Source: a virus. From it: a stretch of DNA of 27,797 nt. Within the stretch, counting starts at the first letter, position 1. Each line of letters begins with the position of its first letter. A program made the translations under genes and the position numbers. Shown here one piece after another: positions 6,323-14,294 of this stretch. Under the pieces are notes generated by a model. The model did no database searches. It saw only the letters and a program-made list of their open reading frames with translations, and had not been told where the DNA came from. The DNA is taken from positions 1 to 27,797 of the IMG/VR virus record IMGVR_UViG_3300021091_000332, one strand, 5' to 3'.

Positions 6323-8254
6323 TTACCCAGCTACTTCTTCGAAAGAAACGCCAGTTCTAGTTGCAACGAATTGTAATGTGATAAAGTTGATACTTCTAGC
6401 AGGTTTAATAAAAATTTCTGCTATAAATTCATTTCTATCAATTACTTCGCCGGTGTTGTTAGTTTCATCACACACTACTAAAAAGTCTGTGATACCACGT
6501 CTGCCTTGTACCTCTCGTAAGAATGGCTCAACGATATTTCTAAAGTTTGCTCTAGTAAACTCGTCATTAAATTCAAACAATTGGAATTTAGAAGCAGTAG
6601 AGATTGCTTTTTCTAAAACTATAAACAATCTTCGTACATTGATTCTATCAAAAGCAGATGGAGCACTTAATCCAGTTTTATCACCGAAAAGCACTGTACC
6701 TTGTCCAGGAAAAGTAACGACTGCGTTAACTCTATTTCTGTATAGGTCATCTCTTTGTGTTTTATTTGGATTGAAAGCCAATCTAACTGCACCTCTAATA
6801 ATACCTCTATTAAAGCCAGCTGGTGAATACCAACTATCTGCAACTAAATCAGTTCTTGCTGATAAACCAGCAATATCTCCGTTTAACGGCACAAATCTGT
6901 ACACGTCATTATATCTATCGTACATATATTTGTAACCACTGTCAAATACAACATATGAAGATGAACGTATTGTGCTATAGAAGCCAACTACGTTACTTGT
7001 TTGTGTATTTGCATTTGCTACGTTAACAATGTCTGATCTTTCAGGTGATACGAAAGCAACTGCGTCTTTTCTATCTTCTGCAATTGATATTACGTTATCT
7101 ACGTGAGTAGCGTCGCCTGGACCAGCAATAATTAAACCTACATCCACTGTTTCAGAATCTAGGAATTTTTCGTATGCTGTTTTCTTTTGTGCGTTAGTTA
7201 TAGCAGAACCATCAGAACCACTTTGAAGTGATGTTGCTGTTGGTGTTGTAACTGCTGTAAATGTTACACCAGAAGCTGCGTTACCCCAGTTTGAACCTCC
7301 TGCATTATGATCCATCCAGTAAACATATTTTGACTTATTAAATATAACTGTAGGATAATAATTAGAGTCTCCTTGAGGTGATTTTGCGTCTGAAGCTTTA
7401 GAAAGTTTTTGATAAACTTCTAAAACTGTGTTTTGTGTTCCTGTTATTACACCATCTTCGTCAACCACTATTACGTGAATTTCATCATTTACTCCACTTC
7501 TTGCTGAAGCGTATGGTGAAGTTCCTGGTGCGCCAGAAACTTGATCGTAGAATCTCCATCTACGTCTAACATTACATCCGTTAGTAAGTGCTCTTTGTAA
7601 ACCACCTGTATCTGAAGGATGTCTAACGATAGTAATAGTATTTGTACCCGTATTATTAGCAGTTACTCTATACTCGTGTCCATCATCATAATCACTTGTT
7701 GCAGCTGTTGTAGAAAAGTTAACTATATCGCCAACATTAAATCCTGTTGATGATGTTAATACCACTGTTGTATCTCCAACTGATGTTGAAGCATCGTTCA
7801 AAGTAGTTTTTACTGTTTCTTGGTATGCTGTTGCTGAAGGACATATTGAAACAAGTAAACTGTTTCCAAAAGCGCCTGCTGTTCTAGCAGCCCACTCGCC
7901 TACTGATCCTTGTCCTGAAGCATAGTTATTTGTATAATCTGTGTCGTTCTTAATAACAAATGAGCTGCCTGAAGCAACTGCGTTTGCTATTGAAGAATTT
8001 TGTGCTCGTACTACTCTCAATGCGTTTGAGTATTGTAGAAAGTTGGCAGCACTAAAAAAATCCTCAAAATTATCTGAGTCTGGTTTGCCAAACGTATCTA
8101 CTAATTCTTGCTCGCTAGAAACCGTTACGATTTCATCTAAAGGACCTTTTCTAAACACACCTGCAAAAGCACCTACTGAAGTAGATACTGCTGGAATGAT
8201 TCTTGTTAGGTCTCTTTCCTGTACGAGAACACCTGGTGATACTTGAAATGCCAT
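6323..8254 (-). CDS. 18: Tail sheath protein gp18
   Basis: This contractile sheath subunit of 643 residues (T4 659) polymerises around the gp19 tube and contracts on infection. Recognised parts are the N-terminal arm FQVSPGVLVQERDLTRIIPAVSTS, typical of T4 and other myovirus sheaths, a variable, Thr/Ser/Asp-rich protruding middle (about 100-330), and the conserved C-terminal domain with WYSPAGFNRGIIRGAVRLAF, RVNAVVTFPGQGTVLFGDKT, RINVRRLFIVLEKAI and FEFNDEFTRANFRNIVEPFL. A strong AAGGAGA precedes the ATG. A 122-base gap separates it from gp17 and holds a TATAAATA late promoter. Codons are strongly A/T-ending for Ala and Gly, as expected for a very abundant virion protein. Confidence 0.97.
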   Translation of the reverse strand: MAFQVSPGVLVQERDLTRIIPAVSTSVGAFAGVFRKGPLDEIVTVSSEQELVDTFGKPDSDNFEDFFSAANFLQYSNALRVVRAQNSSIANAVASGSSFVIKNDTDYTNNYASGQGSVGEWAARTAGAFGNSLLVSICPSATAYQETVKTTLNDASTSVGDTTVVLTSSTGFNVGDIVNFSTTAATSDYDDGHEYRVTANNTGTNTITIVRHPSDTGGLQRALTNGCNVRRRWRFYDQVSGAPGTSPYASARSGVNDEIHVIVVDEDGVITGTQNTVLEVYQKLSKASDAKSPQGDSNYYPTVIFNKSKYVYWMDHNAGGSNWGNAASGVTFTAVTTPTATSLQSGSDGSAITNAQKKTAYEKFLDSETVDVGLIIAGPGDATHVDNVISIAEDRKDAVAFVSPERSDIVNVANANTQTSNVVGFYSTIRSSSYVVFDSGYKYMYDRYNDVYRFVPLNGDIAGLSARTDLVADSWYSPAGFNRGIIRGAVRLAFNPNKTQRDDLYRNRVNAVVTFPGQGTVLFGDKTGLSAPSAFDRINVRRLFIVLEKAISTASKFQLFEFNDEFTRANFRNIVEPFLREVQGRRGITDFLVVCDETNNTGEVIDRNEFIAEIFIKPARSINFITLQFVATRTGVSFEEVAG

Positions 8255-8376
8255 TCGGTTTTCTCCTTTTTATAAATTAGCTAATTGTTTCATATAATCC
8301 AACATTCGTATTATTCATACGGCCATAGTCAAAATTTCATCTTGTATCTATTTATAAAATGCGTATTTTGTACATT
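8255..8376. other. 122-base intergenic region between gp17 and gp18
   Basis: This is the longest gap in the window. It holds the late promoter box at 8349-8356 and the gp18 ribosome-binding site. An 8-base inverted repeat (arms 8354-8361 and 8373-8380, 11-base loop) straddles the gp17 stop codon and overlaps the promoter. It has no U-run on the transcribed strand. I see no gene or tRNA. Confidence 0.6.
8349..8356 (-). promoter_or_regulatory. T4-type late promoter upstream of gp18
   Basis: TATAAATA on the minus strand lies just after the gp17 stop. T4 geometry gives a leader of about 90 bases to the gp18 ATG, the longest in the window. It would give separate high-level expression of the sheath, tube and portal genes. 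Confidence 0.6.
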
Positions 8377-10008
8377 TTATTCGCCTTTTCTTACTACAGG
8401 ATGCCACGTTTCTCCATATTCATCTTTAAAAGGTTTAGTTTCTTCAGTTTCTATACCATCATCTATAAATCCAAAAGGCGCCATATCCTGTTCTATGATA
8501 TTGGCCTGATCTTCATATAACTTAGACCTTACATCAGAATTACTTAATTCTTTAAAGTATGGTTGATTTGACAACCAGCCAAATATAATAAGACAAGTCA
8601 TAAGGTCGTCATTACAACCTTCTTCGGCCTTCCAAGAATTGTGTTGACGTGAAAAAGTCGACATCTCCTCTATTATATTAAAGTCATTTATAACCAGTTT
8701 ATCTGACTCAACAATTGTTTTTAAATTAGAACATCCTATTTTTTTAATTTGTTTTGTCATACGTATACCTAACTGACTGCCACGGCCACTAAAGGCAGTG
8801 CCTAAAACCTGGCCTGCACGGCCTCTTTGTGTAGTCATTAGTAGATTATCATATTCTAAATCAAATTGCATAGCATCAGATATTTGACCACCTAAATCAT
8901 TGACTTCAATTAATGTATGAGCGTGATTATAACCTTTTACTGTTTGTTCAATAACATTTGGAAAAACTAAGGGTTTAATTTCATTGTTACGATATTTGGC
9001 CACAACACGATAAGGCATTTGTGTTACATCAAATATAAGAAAGGCCGAATAATCTTTTGTAATACCTCGTGCAACATCAACAGTACAAACGTAAATTTTA
9101 TTCTTATTCGGTCTTTCAAATATATCTAAACCACCTTGTGATTGTAATGGTTTCATATAAGGTGTAGTTTTAATTTTTGTAGGACTAATTAATGTATCAA
9201 TTGAACCTAAAAATTCACACTCAAACTCTTGTTGAAATTGTTCCTTACTTGTATTTCTTATTGTTTCTTGTTTCCACTTTTCATCACGGCCTGGTACTTC
9301 TGACCAATGTACTTCAATAGGAGCATAATCGTTTTGTTTATTGACAGCATCAGTCCATAATTTGTAGTACATATTCATTCCGTGTGGCGTAGAAACAATA
9401 ATCATTTTGGTACTTTTACCAGATGAAATTGTAGGAAACACGGAACTAAAAAACTGTTCTGCAATAGTAGCAGGTACGAAAGCAAACTCGTCTAAGAATA
9501 TAATGTTATAAGAACCTCCTCGAATTGCACTTGAAGATGTAGCAGCGGCCACTACTTTACTGCCGTTTTCTAATTCAATACTACCTTTATTCCAGTTTAA
9601 CACACCTTGTTGTAAAAACTTTGGTATATTTTCATAGGCCAGTTGTAATCGACCTAATATATCTCTAGCAGTAGATGATTTGTTTGCAAGTATGGCAACG
9701 TTTGTATTTGGATTAAAGATTACATAATGCAATAGATATGATACGATTGTTGTTGATTTACCTGATTGTCTTGGTAATTTACATATTGTAAAACGGTTGT
9801 TGTGCATAGTACCAACCATTTCTTTTTGAAAATCGTACATATTAAAAGGTACAAGGCCTTCATCTAACGAAACAATCTTCACATAATTTTGAATAAAATA
9901 TAATGGGTCTTTTGAACATTTATCAAACTCTATTATTTGTTCTTCTGTAAACTCTACTTTAACGTTTACTTTTTTTAGATTCGGATTACCGAGATAGACT
10001 TCATTCAT
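8377..10008 (-). CDS. 17: Terminase large subunit gp17 (DNA-packaging ATPase/nuclease)
   Basis: This is the packaging motor, which cuts concatemers and pumps DNA through the portal. The length is 543 residues against 610 in T4. The N-terminal ATPase has Walker A PRQSGKST (79-86), Walker B IIFLDE (169-174) and the coupling motif STPHG (206-210). The C-terminal RNase-H-like nuclease has its first catalytic aspartate in CTVDVARG (D311), then LIEVNDLGGQISDAM, and acidic residues near EEGCNDDLM. The start ATG overlaps the stop of the ParB-like gene by 8 bases. The C-terminal tail after the nuclease is acidic. The gene is dense in GGCC sites compared with gp18 next to it. Confidence 0.97.
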   Translation of the reverse strand: MNEVYLGNPNLKKVNVKVEFTEEQIIEFDKCSKDPLYFIQNYVKIVSLDEGLVPFNMYDFQKEMVGTMHNNRFTICKLPRQSGKSTTIVSYLLHYVIFNPNTNVAILANKSSTARDILGRLQLAYENIPKFLQQGVLNWNKGSIELENGSKVVAAATSSSAIRGGSYNIIFLDEFAFVPATIAEQFFSSVFPTISSGKSTKMIIVSTPHGMNMYYKLWTDAVNKQNDYAPIEVHWSEVPGRDEKWKQETIRNTSKEQFQQEFECEFLGSIDTLISPTKIKTTPYMKPLQSQGGLDIFERPNKNKIYVCTVDVARGITKDYSAFLIFDVTQMPYRVVAKYRNNEIKPLVFPNVIEQTVKGYNHAHTLIEVNDLGGQISDAMQFDLEYDNLLMTTQRGRAGQVLGTAFSGRGSQLGIRMTKQIKKIGCSNLKTIVESDKLVINDFNIIEEMSTFSRQHNSWKAEEGCNDDLMTCLIIFGWLSNQPYFKELSNSDVRSKLYEDQANIIEQDMAPFGFIDDGIETEETKPFKDEYGETWHPVVRKGE

Positions 10009-10330
10009 TGACTAATATACCTTCTATATGTGTGTAACCTAATTGTATAGCGGCCTGCACTCTTTGATTGCCTTCCCATACACTGTATTGTTTTTCTTTA
10101 AAGTTTGAATCACCAGCACCACTTCTATATTTTGAATAATCAAATAATTCTTCACCTAATGGGCCAGTAGGATTCTTTCTTGTATCGTGTTTTAATACTT
10201 TGATAGGTTCAATCATATCTTCACCATTTAATAACTCTTTTAAAGGAGTCATTCTTGTTATATAAGTTAAATCACTTATCTGAAATATCTGTTTGTTCAG
10301 ATAATTTTTCTTCGCTTTTAATATTTTCAT
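10001..10330 (-). CDS. ParB-like N-terminal domain protein between the terminase genes
   Basis: This 109-residue protein resembles a stand-alone ParB/sulfiredoxin-type domain. Residues 15-21 (IFQISDL) match the opening strand, 37-46 (EDMIEPIKVL) match the usual 'G-x-x-x-P-I-x-V' segment, and 82-101 (QYSVWEGNQRVQAAIQLGYT) match the signature 'Y-x-x-x-x-G-x-x-R-x-x-A-x-x-x-L-G'. In this fold the G-x-x-R loop contributes to nucleotide (CTP/ATP) binding. No DNA-binding helix-turn-helix follows, so it is not a full partition protein. I use the ATG at 10330, overlapping gp16 by 59 bases, because the domain's first strand would be lost from the alternative ATG at 10252. Neither start has a strong ribosome-binding site. 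It overlaps gp17 by 8 bases. Function is unknown; nuclease or packaging-accessory roles are guesses. Confidence 0.75.
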   Translation of the reverse strand: MKILKAKKNYLNKQIFQISDLTYITRMTPLKELLNGEDMIEPIKVLKHDTRKNPTGPLGEELFDYSKYRSGAGDSNFKEKQYSVWEGNQRVQAAIQLGYTHIEGILVNE

Positions 10331-10748
10331 TTTTAACTTTCAACATCTTTTGTAATTCAGCAGTAGAACCTACAAATAAAGCATTTTGTATTTTAGTGTC
10401 TGCACTTTTTGTGGCAGTTTTTAATTCTTTTAATTTCTTTTGTAAGTCTTGTAACTTGTCTACCGTTTGTGCAACGTTTGTAATTAATTGGCCTGCAACT
10501 TCGTAAGCTCGTGGATGTTGGCCTTCTTTTGCAATTTCTAGTATACCTTCAATTGCTTCTTGCCCTTTTTGTATTAAATCATAATAATTATCACGACTAA
10601 ATTTATAATCATTTTCAATATCAGTTTTAGTTTTATCTTCTACACGTGGTACAGAAGGATTGTCAATCTTAACTAAAGACTCTAGGGTAGGTTTATTTTC
10701 AGGAGATATGCCTAATATCTCGTTTACTTTATCTTCTATTTTTGTCAT
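10272..10748 (-). CDS. 16: Terminase small subunit gp16
   Basis: The protein has 158 residues, close to T4 gp16 (164). Gp16 forms rings that recognise DNA and stimulate the gp17 ATPase. The start TKIEDKVNEILGISPE and the paired helices of the middle (DNYYDLIQKGQEAIEGILEIAKEGQHPRAYEVAGQLI, about 53-89, then VDKLQDLQKKLKELK) are typical of marine T4-like gp16, with a coiled-coil oligomerisation core. The C-terminus is charged and probably flexible. The gene begins 3 bases after gp15 ends, and its 3' end overlaps the ParB-like gene. Order 15-16-17 is as in T4 apart from that insertion. Confidence 0.9.
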   Translation of the reverse strand: MTKIEDKVNEILGISPENKPTLESLVKIDNPSVPRVEDKTKTDIENDYKFSRDNYYDLIQKGQEAIEGILEIAKEGQHPRAYEVAGQLITNVAQTVDKLQDLQKKLKELKTATKSADTKIQNALFVGSTAELQKMLKVKNENIKSEEKLSEQTDISDK

Positions 10749-10750
10749 AA

Positions 10751-11557
10751 TTAAACATCAGTATCAGTCGTAGGGTTATACTTCTTACTATCTGTAAAGG
10801 AAGTAATGGTTGTTGTAAATCCAAAGTCATCATCTGCATCCGCCGTTGTTGGGTCTGGTACGACCACAATTCTTTCTTCTCTTTTTGCCGTTGTTGTATT
10901 TGTATCTGTGTAAATATCTGACTGTACTGTTTTGATAACACCTTGATTAGACATTGGTCCAAACAAATATGTTTTAGCAGTAAAGTTTAAGGTATATATA
11001 ACGGCTCTACGAGTCGTAAAATCTCCAGAATAACTATCTTCATATGATACACTGTTTAATATAATCGGTATATCTCTTTTAATATTTAATTCAGGCAATA
11101 CATTCACAGTAATAGTATAATCAGGTTGAAAGAAAGGTAATATCTGTTCTACTATTTGTAAGCCGTTTTCTGCTGTTGCTGTAAAGGCATAAAGATTTAA
11201 ACTTATGTTATATGGTACAGGCACGTAATTAAAATTATGAACTTCACCTGATTCACCAGGTTTTACTTTTCTAAATTTTTGAACTCTTGTTAATTTTCTT
11301 GTAGGATCATAAGCAAGACCAGATATTTCAAATCCTAATCTAGGTAATGTAATTGCAAAACTACGATCATCTAAATCTGGTTTCTGATCTAATCGTACTA
11401 AAAACTTTTCTTTTGGTGCATAAGCTAAAGGAACTTTTAATCTCTTTGTAACTGCACCTGTACTTGATGTTGATTGTATAACTATATTGTTAAACAATTG
11501 ACCAAATGCAATTATGATCTTTCGCATTCCTTCGTTATAGAAAAAATTACCGAACAT
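10751..11557 (-). CDS. 15: Tail completion / sheath terminator protein gp15
   Basis: Gp15 caps the finished tail as a hexamer and joins it to the head neck. The length of 268 residues matches T4 (272). Family segments are the start MFGNFFYNEGMRKIIIAFGQLFNNI, PLAYAPKEKFLVRLDQ, FAITLPRLGFEISGL and YDPTRKLTRVQKF (about 67-96), then VPVPYNISLNLYAF and a strand block through LNFTAKTYLFGP. The C-terminal about 60 residues are Asp/Thr-rich. The ATG overlaps the gp14 stop as TAATG, pointing to coupled translation. Confidence 0.95.
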   Translation of the reverse strand: MFGNFFYNEGMRKIIIAFGQLFNNIVIQSTSSTGAVTKRLKVPLAYAPKEKFLVRLDQKPDLDDRSFAITLPRLGFEISGLAYDPTRKLTRVQKFRKVKPGESGEVHNFNYVPVPYNISLNLYAFTATAENGLQIVEQILPFFQPDYTITVNVLPELNIKRDIPIILNSVSYEDSYSGDFTTRRAVIYTLNFTAKTYLFGPMSNQGVIKTVQSDIYTDTNTTTAKREERIVVVPDPTTADADDDFGFTTTITSFTDSKKYNPTTDTDV

Positions 11558-12351
11558 TAATTAATTTCTCCAAAAGGATTTGTTTCTGTAAAATCTAATA
11601 TATCATCAGCAATAGATTGCGTATCAAATCCAGCTTCTGTGTCTAAATCTAAATTTTGTGCATAAGTAGATTGTGTTGCCACTGTTGTTGTCGTTGTTGC
11701 TTCTTCATTTAAGAAGAAATTTGGTTGACCTGATGATTGATCTTGTTCTAATTGTAATGAACCAGTTTCATCTTCAAGTGTAAATCTGTTGAGTAATAGA
11801 TTTAATGAGTATTCAGTTTCTTTGTCATCTATTTCAGCGATGCCTGTATTTAATTCTTCTGAACTGTATTCCCAACGTGTAACTCTTAATTTATAAACAG
11901 GTAAACTACCTAATTGAAATAATGGCTCTTGATCTTCTACAAATTGTATTTCAAAAAAACTATTCATTAATGGGAAATATATAATATCTCCTTCATTAGG
12001 ACGGCCTTCTACAATTTGTGTCATTGGATTATCAACTTGTTGTTGCCAACTTCTTTTTGTAATTACAAAAGTTGTATCTTCTCTTATTTCTAAACCAAAT
12101 TTATTGATTAATTCTTTTTGACCTGCAAATCCTTCAGTTGTTTCAAAATACATTTCAATCATATAACTGTCATCAAATTTACTTGAAGTATCTTCGCCTA
12201 GTATTAAATCTCTATTGACAAGTGTTCGTGGTAAATAATAGACATCGTGGCCATAGATTTTTAGGCCTTCTACAATTAAATCTTCGTAAAGTGTTTTCTC
12301 GGCCTGATTGCCAATTCCTTGGCCGCCTTGAAAATAATGATTTACTGGCAT
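11557..12351 (-). CDS. 14: Neck protein gp14
   Basis: With gp13, gp14 forms the neck that seals the packaged head and accepts the tail. The length of 264 residues is close to T4 (256). The segments NHYFQGGQGIGNQAEKTLYEDL, EGLKIYGHDVYYLPRTLVN and EIREDTTFVITKRSW are characteristic of gp14. The C-terminal region (about 195-264) is Gln/Thr/Asp-rich, ending DFTETNPFGEIN, another gp14-like feature. The gene ends in a TAATG overlap with gp15 and begins 3 bases after gp13. I see no separate promoter. Confidence 0.94.
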   Translation of the reverse strand: MPVNHYFQGGQGIGNQAEKTLYEDLIVEGLKIYGHDVYYLPRTLVNRDLILGEDTSSKFDDSYMIEMYFETTEGFAGQKELINKFGLEIREDTTFVITKRSWQQQVDNPMTQIVEGRPNEGDIIYFPLMNSFFEIQFVEDQEPLFQLGSLPVYKLRVTRWEYSSEELNTGIAEIDDKETEYSLNLLLNRFTLEDETGSLQLEQDQSSGQPNFFLNEEATTTTTVATQSTYAQNLDLDTEAGFDTQSIADDILDFTETNPFGEIN

Positions 12352-12354
12352 AGT

Positions 12355-13167
12355 TTAACCTACCATAAATGCTGGTGCTATTTCAAAACTATCTCTTATT
12401 TCTTTTTCTAATTTTTCAATATCTGTTTGTGCGTCTGTGAAAATCTTTTCGCCATTGAGTTTAACGCCACCTAACATTACTACTCCATCAAATTTACTTA
12501 AATTAGCACCCCATTGTTTTTTAAATAATGCTGTTGTATATCTTTTTAACCATTGATCGTTAAACACATCCGTAAAAGTGGCTGGGTCTAATTTTCTATA
12601 ACAATCTATAATTAAATATTCATCTACTTCTAAATCATTCACCCAATCCATATCAATATATAAACGATTATCGTGTTGTTGAAATCTTATAGGTTTTACA
12701 CCTACTAATATTTGATCTAAAAAATCTAAATGTCTTAATACTATATCATAGTTAATAATTGATGTTGAAGCAAAATCATATAAGTCGTTTAATCTTAATT
12801 GATATCTTACATCAAACATATTCATACTTGCTTTATCTGAAAAAGGAAATATATTTGTTACGGCAATAACTGTGCTTGGAACTATAAGAAAATTGTTTGC
12901 TTCGTACCAAGTTGTGCTGACACCACCTTGTGTAGGTGTTTCAGAAGTTGGTGTTGAAGCTTTTAATCTGTCTTTATCAGCTGATGTAAGTTTATATTTT
13001 AAATATGTTCGTCTAATACCGTCATAGTGATATTGAGCATAGTATTGTAATGCTTCGTCCAGTCGATCTTCTAACTGGTCATCATCAACGTTTATCTCTA
13101 TTACTGGTTTACCTAATGCTCTTAAAGCATATTGTTTTAGTGTTTCTCTAGTAGATGGATTTGCCAT
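12355..13167 (-). CDS. 13: Neck protein gp13
   Basis: I place the start at the ATG ending at 13167 (270 residues, MANPSTRETLKQYALRALGKPVIEINV). The open frame runs 42 codons further upstream, but that extra part crosses the end of the porin-like gene and the late promoter box. The opening and DQLEDRLDEALQYYAQYHYDG, YLIIDCYRKLDP and WLKRYTTALFKKQWGANLSKFDGV are clear gp13 signatures. T4 gp13 has 309 residues. Gp13 is the head-proximal neck protein. A TATAAATA box ends 8 bases before ATG, predicting a leader of only about 3 bases and no normal ribosome-binding site. Confidence 0.94.
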   Translation of the reverse strand: MANPSTRETLKQYALRALGKPVIEINVDDDQLEDRLDEALQYYAQYHYDGIRRTYLKYKLTSADKDRLKASTPTSETPTQGGVSTTWYEANNFLIVPSTVIAVTNIFPFSDKASMNMFDVRYQLRLNDLYDFASTSIINYDIVLRHLDFLDQILVGVKPIRFQQHDNRLYIDMDWVNDLEVDEYLIIDCYRKLDPATFTDVFNDQWLKRYTTALFKKQWGANLSKFDGVVMLGGVKLNGEKIFTDAQTDIEKLEKEIRDSFEIAPAFMVG

Positions 13168-13175
13168 AACTCTAC

Positions 13176-13183
13176 TATTTATA
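13176..13183 (-). promoter_or_regulatory. T4-type late promoter upstream of gp13
   Basis: TATAAATA on the minus strand lies in the 25-base gap after the porin-like gene, with 8 bases between the box and the gp13 ATG. It supports the shorter gp13 start and marks the boundary between accessory island and neck genes. Confidence 0.6.
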
Positions 13184-13192
13184 TAAAAGAAA

Positions 13193-14293
13193 TTAGAACT
13201 TATAGCGTATAGTTGCGAGTATCTGTGGAGTATAGTCTTTATATACGCCTGTTGTTGTTGAGATTTGTTCTTTATCGTGGTAGTATAATCCAAATTCTAA
13301 ACCAGCTCTTTTATCTGGCCGTTTGTGTTTATCATCTTCAGTGTGTATATTATAAACAAGTCCCCAATAATTACCCGTAAATCCTAAATCATCATTTTCT
13401 GTTCTGTGAACTGTACCATAAATGCGTTCATTAAAACTATATAATAAGCCGTAATCATATCTGTTTTTGCTGGCAAAACCTGTATCCATATCGTCCCAAA
13501 CTTCTGCACCCCAAATCAAAGGAATATTCCAACGATATAAAGTACCACCTAATGCCCAACCTTTTTGTGTTCGTTCATTAAAAGAAGCTACATTTGTTGA
13601 ACTTTTTGGATTTTTTATTTGCATATAAGATAAATCAGCATATCCAAAAAGTCCTACAGTTGCACCTGTATATAAAGCATCTCTTTCGTTATCCCAACCT
13701 ACAACTAAACCTAGAGGCAAATCATTTCTTAATCTATATGAATCAAAATCGAATTGTTTGTCCCAATTAAAACCACCAATTGCTAGAACTGTTTTCTCTC
13801 TATGATCTATCCTTGAATTTGTCTGCGTAATAATTAATGGTGCACCAACCTTTGGTGTCTTTGCAAAACCTAAACGTTGTGCGTCTGTTTCACCAAGATA
13901 TAATCTGTAATAGTCATTACCAATACCAATTTGTTTTTCTTGTATCGTATTGTTTTTTGTTGTATCTAAAGAATAATATGTGTCATATAGCATTGAAGTA
14001 CCTGTCCAATTGACATAGGGATTATTAAATTTATGATTTATACCAATTTGTAATTCAGCTCTTGAATCCCAACCACTATCGTAAGTACGATCATCATAAT
14101 AACCTTCTATTTCGCCTGTGATGAATAGGCCTTTAGGTATGGAAATTTTGTTTGATTCTAATTGTGATATTCTTTTTTCTAAATCAGATATTTTCTTTTC
14201 GTCTGCTTTTACAAGAGAGGTTGCCAATAAAGCAATAACGATTAAAACAATTATGGCAAAATATTGTATAATCAATCTTTTATCTAGTTTCAT
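13193..14293 (-). CDS. Outer-membrane porin-like beta-barrel protein
   Basis: The 366-residue protein starts with a basic n-region (MKLDKR), a hydrophobic stretch (about 8-25) and a V-K-A site predicting signal-peptidase cleavage after A30. A short coiled coil follows, with I35, L38, I42 and L45 in heptad positions. The rest is alternating aromatic/polar strands rich in Tyr, Gly, Trp and Asp, with repeated turns, and the protein ends in a strand finishing ...RYKF. A C-terminal Phe is the usual outer-membrane insertion signal. This architecture resembles Gram-negative porins with an N-terminal coiled coil. A phage could use it to alter permeability or replace or block a receptor; that is inference. 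It starts 1 base after the bilin reductase stop. A near-consensus late box (GATAAATA, 14300-14307) lies 6 bases before ATG. The specific family is not identified. Confidence 0.82.
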   Translation of the reverse strand: MKLDKRLIIQYFAIIVLIVIALLATSLVKADEKKISDLEKRISQLESNKISIPKGLFITGEIEGYYDDRTYDSGWDSRAELQIGINHKFNNPYVNWTGTSMLYDTYYSLDTTKNNTIQEKQIGIGNDYYRLYLGETDAQRLGFAKTPKVGAPLIITQTNSRIDHREKTVLAIGGFNWDKQFDFDSYRLRNDLPLGLVVGWDNERDALYTGATVGLFGYADLSYMQIKNPKSSTNVASFNERTQKGWALGGTLYRWNIPLIWGAEVWDDMDTGFASKNRYDYGLLYSFNERIYGTVHRTENDDLGFTGNYWGLVYNIHTEDDKHKRPDKRAGLEFGLYYHDKEQISTTTGVYKDYTPQILATIRYKF

Positions 14294-14294
14294 A

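Noticed and set aside
6378-6935. Plus-strand open frame of 185 codons inside gp18
   Set aside because: It is antisense to the conserved sheath C-terminal domain, has no ribosome-binding site and unconvincing composition.
8354-8380. 8-base inverted repeat at the gp17 stop as a terminator
   Set aside because: It is AT-only apart from one pair, lacks a U-run, and overlaps the late promoter.
10001-10330. Plasmid-type partition protein
   Set aside because: Only the ParB N-terminal domain is present, with no helix-turn-helix or ParA neighbour.
13168-13293. N-terminal extension of gp13
   Set aside because: It runs through the late promoter and the end of the porin-like gene. The gp13 family start MANPSTRETLK is at 13167.
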